Below are positions 5,059 to 6,045 of a stretch of DNA of 6,045 nucleotides, in pieces (the stretch's first letter is position 1; each line of letters starts with the position of its first letter). This DNA is from Bacteroidales bacterium (GTDB lineage: Bacteria > Bacteroidota > Bacteroidia > Bacteroidales > UBA10428): assembly GCA_016938095.1 (NCBI GenBank), contig JAFGVG010000185.1, positions 1 through 6,045 on the forward strand, given 5' to 3'. The notes beneath the pieces were generated by a model. It made no database searches. It had not been told where the DNA came from and worked only from the letters and a program-made list of their open reading frames with translations. A program made the position numbers and the translations under genes.

Positions 5059-6045
5059 CTATTCCGTATCCAGCGCATTCAGCCTTACCCCATCTTTGGT
5101 AATAACCACCGGCATGATGTTCCCATCGGCATCAAAGTTAAGCTCATCGATGCATGTAACCCGGTGGTTGGCATCGGTCTCTCCCTTTGGCCTACGATGA
5201 TAAACAATATACCATTTATCCTGCTGTTCATGGTGCATAATGGAATGATGACCGGCACCGGTGGCAATTTCGGGATTCTGCTGTAGAATTTTTCCCACAC
5301 GCCTGAATGGGCCAAAGGGTGAATCTGCTGTGGCGTAGGCCACCGAATAATCGGGGCCGGTCCACCCGCCTTCGGACCACATAAAATAATACTTTCCGTT
5401 CCGGATAAACATATAGGGGCCCTCGACATATCCCTCCGGTGTGATTTCTTTAAACACCTCTCCGTTTTCAAAAGGAGTGAACCCGGTAAAATCATCTTTA
5501 AGCTTTGCTATATTGCAGTGCCTCCAGCCACCGTATATCAGGTAATAGATTCCATCCTTATCCCTGAATACAAACTGGTCAATGGGTTGCGCTCCGTTGT
5601 GAAACCGATCCACCAGGGGTTTCCCCAGGTAGTCGGTAAACGGACCCGAAGGTTTATCGGATACTGCCACACCAATACCGCCAATTTCCTGGTTATGCTG
5701 AATATCGTTGGCGCCAAAGAAAAGAAAATACTTTTTATCCTTTTTCACAATCGCTGGTGCCCACAATGCCCGCCGTGCCCACTTCACAGCGGAGGTATCT
5801 ATAATTCTCCTGTGGATGGTCCACTTCGCCAAATCCGACGAAGAAAAGGCATCGAAATACACCTGCTGGTCATAGGGCGCCGAATAAGTGGGGTAAATCC
5901 AATACCTGTCCCCGAAAATGATCCCTTCGGGATCGGCATACCATCCGGAAATTACAGGATTTCCGCTTTTTTCCTCCATAATAGTACCATCCTGCGCAAC
6001 GCAAATTGCGTGCGTAAAAAACGAAAACAATAACAAGAACAGGCC
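5059..6045 (-). CDS. Secreted glycoside hydrolase family 43 enzyme (5' end beyond window)
   Basis: This is a GH43 five-bladed beta-propeller glycosidase, probably periplasmic or extracellular. Family members remove arabinofuranosyl or xylosyl residues from plant glycans. Counting from the first visible residue (328 visible), the three family acids are in place: D38 in WYADPEG (base), D156 in QPIDQF (pKa modulator) and E208 in YVEGPYM (acid). GAGHHS at 263-268 fits the conserved propeller histidine. The visible N-terminus (GLFLLLFSFFTHAICVAQ) is the end of a signal peptide with likely cleavage at VA-Q. The frame stays open to the right edge and the only start in the signal region is a TTG at 6036, so the true ATG is most likely outside the window. 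The stop is TAG at 5061-5059. The gene is followed after 139 bp by a co-directional LacI-family gene, which may link it to that regulator. Exact substrate and GH43 subfamily cannot be read from the sequence; family assignment is firm. Confidence 0.9.
   Translation of the reverse strand, partial: GLFLLLFSFFTHAICVAQDGTIMEEKSGNPVISGWYADPEGIIFGDRYWIYPTYSAPYDQQVYFDAFSSSDLAKWTIHRRIIDTSAVKWARRALWAPAIVKKDKKYFLFFGANDIQHNQEIGGIGVAVSDKPSGPFTDYLGKPLVDRFHNGAQPIDQFVFRDKDGIYYLIYGGWRHCNIAKLKDDFTGFTPFENGEVFKEITPEGYVEGPYMFIRNGKYYFMWSEGGWTGPDYSVAYATADSPFGPFRRVGKILQQNPEIATGAGHHSIMHHEQQDKWYIVYHRRPKGETDANHRVTCIDELNFDADGNIMPVVITKDGVRLNALDTE

Noticed and set aside
5518..6033. Plus-strand 171-codon open frame opposite the GH43 gene.
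   Set aside because: The minus-strand frame has full GH43 catalytic motifs; the plus-strand translation shows no recognisable domain and is a shadow.
6034..6036. TTG at 6036 as the GH43 start codon.
   Set aside because: The frame continues with hydrophobic signal-peptide residues to the window edge, and a TTG start there would leave a signal with no positively charged N-terminus.

Overview
The window carries five genes, all on the minus strand, followed at its left edge by a tandem repeat. It looks like a carbohydrate-use locus from a Bacteroidota (Bacteroidetes) genome. The signs are moderate G+C, A/T-rich spacers with few Shine-Dalgarno sites, a TAnnTTTG-type -7 element, secreted enzymes whose signals end in an 'xAQ' cleavage site or a possible lipoprotein cysteine, and a permease of a type I associate with Bacteroidota ribose loci. 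The exact genus cannot be told from the sequence.

In the direction of transcription (right to left) the layout is as follows. (1) 6045-5059 is a secreted GH43 glycosidase whose first codons lie beyond the right edge. (2) A 139-bp spacer holds a good candidate promoter. (3) 4919-3879 is a LacI-family repressor. (4) A 101-bp A/T-rich spacer holds two overlapping perfect 10-bp palindromes, CAAACGTTTG and TTTGCGCAAA, which look like a LacI/PurR-type operator. (5) 3777-2776 is a ten-helix sugar permease of the DMT/GRP kind. (6) 2776-1862 is ribokinase, joined to the permease by a TAATG stop/start overlap. (7) 1845-232 is an exported ADP-ribosylglycohydrolase-family protein, 16 bp after ribokinase. 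(8) 1-220 holds two 110-bp tandem repeats, each with two 23-bp subrepeats built around GCGAAGC.

The simplest reading is a ribose or ribosyl-conjugate scavenging operon. The exported ADP-ribosylglycohydrolase-like enzyme would release ribose or a ribosyl compound outside the cytoplasm, the permease would bring it in, and ribokinase would make ribose-5-phosphate. The LacI-type protein would act at the operator in front of the permease gene. The gene set recalls, from memory, the ribose-utilisation (rus) loci of gut Bacteroides, but no SusC/SusD pair or nucleoside hydrolase is visible here. Whether the GH43 enzyme belongs to the same pathway is open, because GH43 enzymes usually release arabinose or xylose.

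The points most worth a second look are the exported, non-canonical ADP-ribosylglycohydrolase with its extra C-terminal region, the operator with its cognate repressor, and the structured 110-bp repeat just behind the operon.
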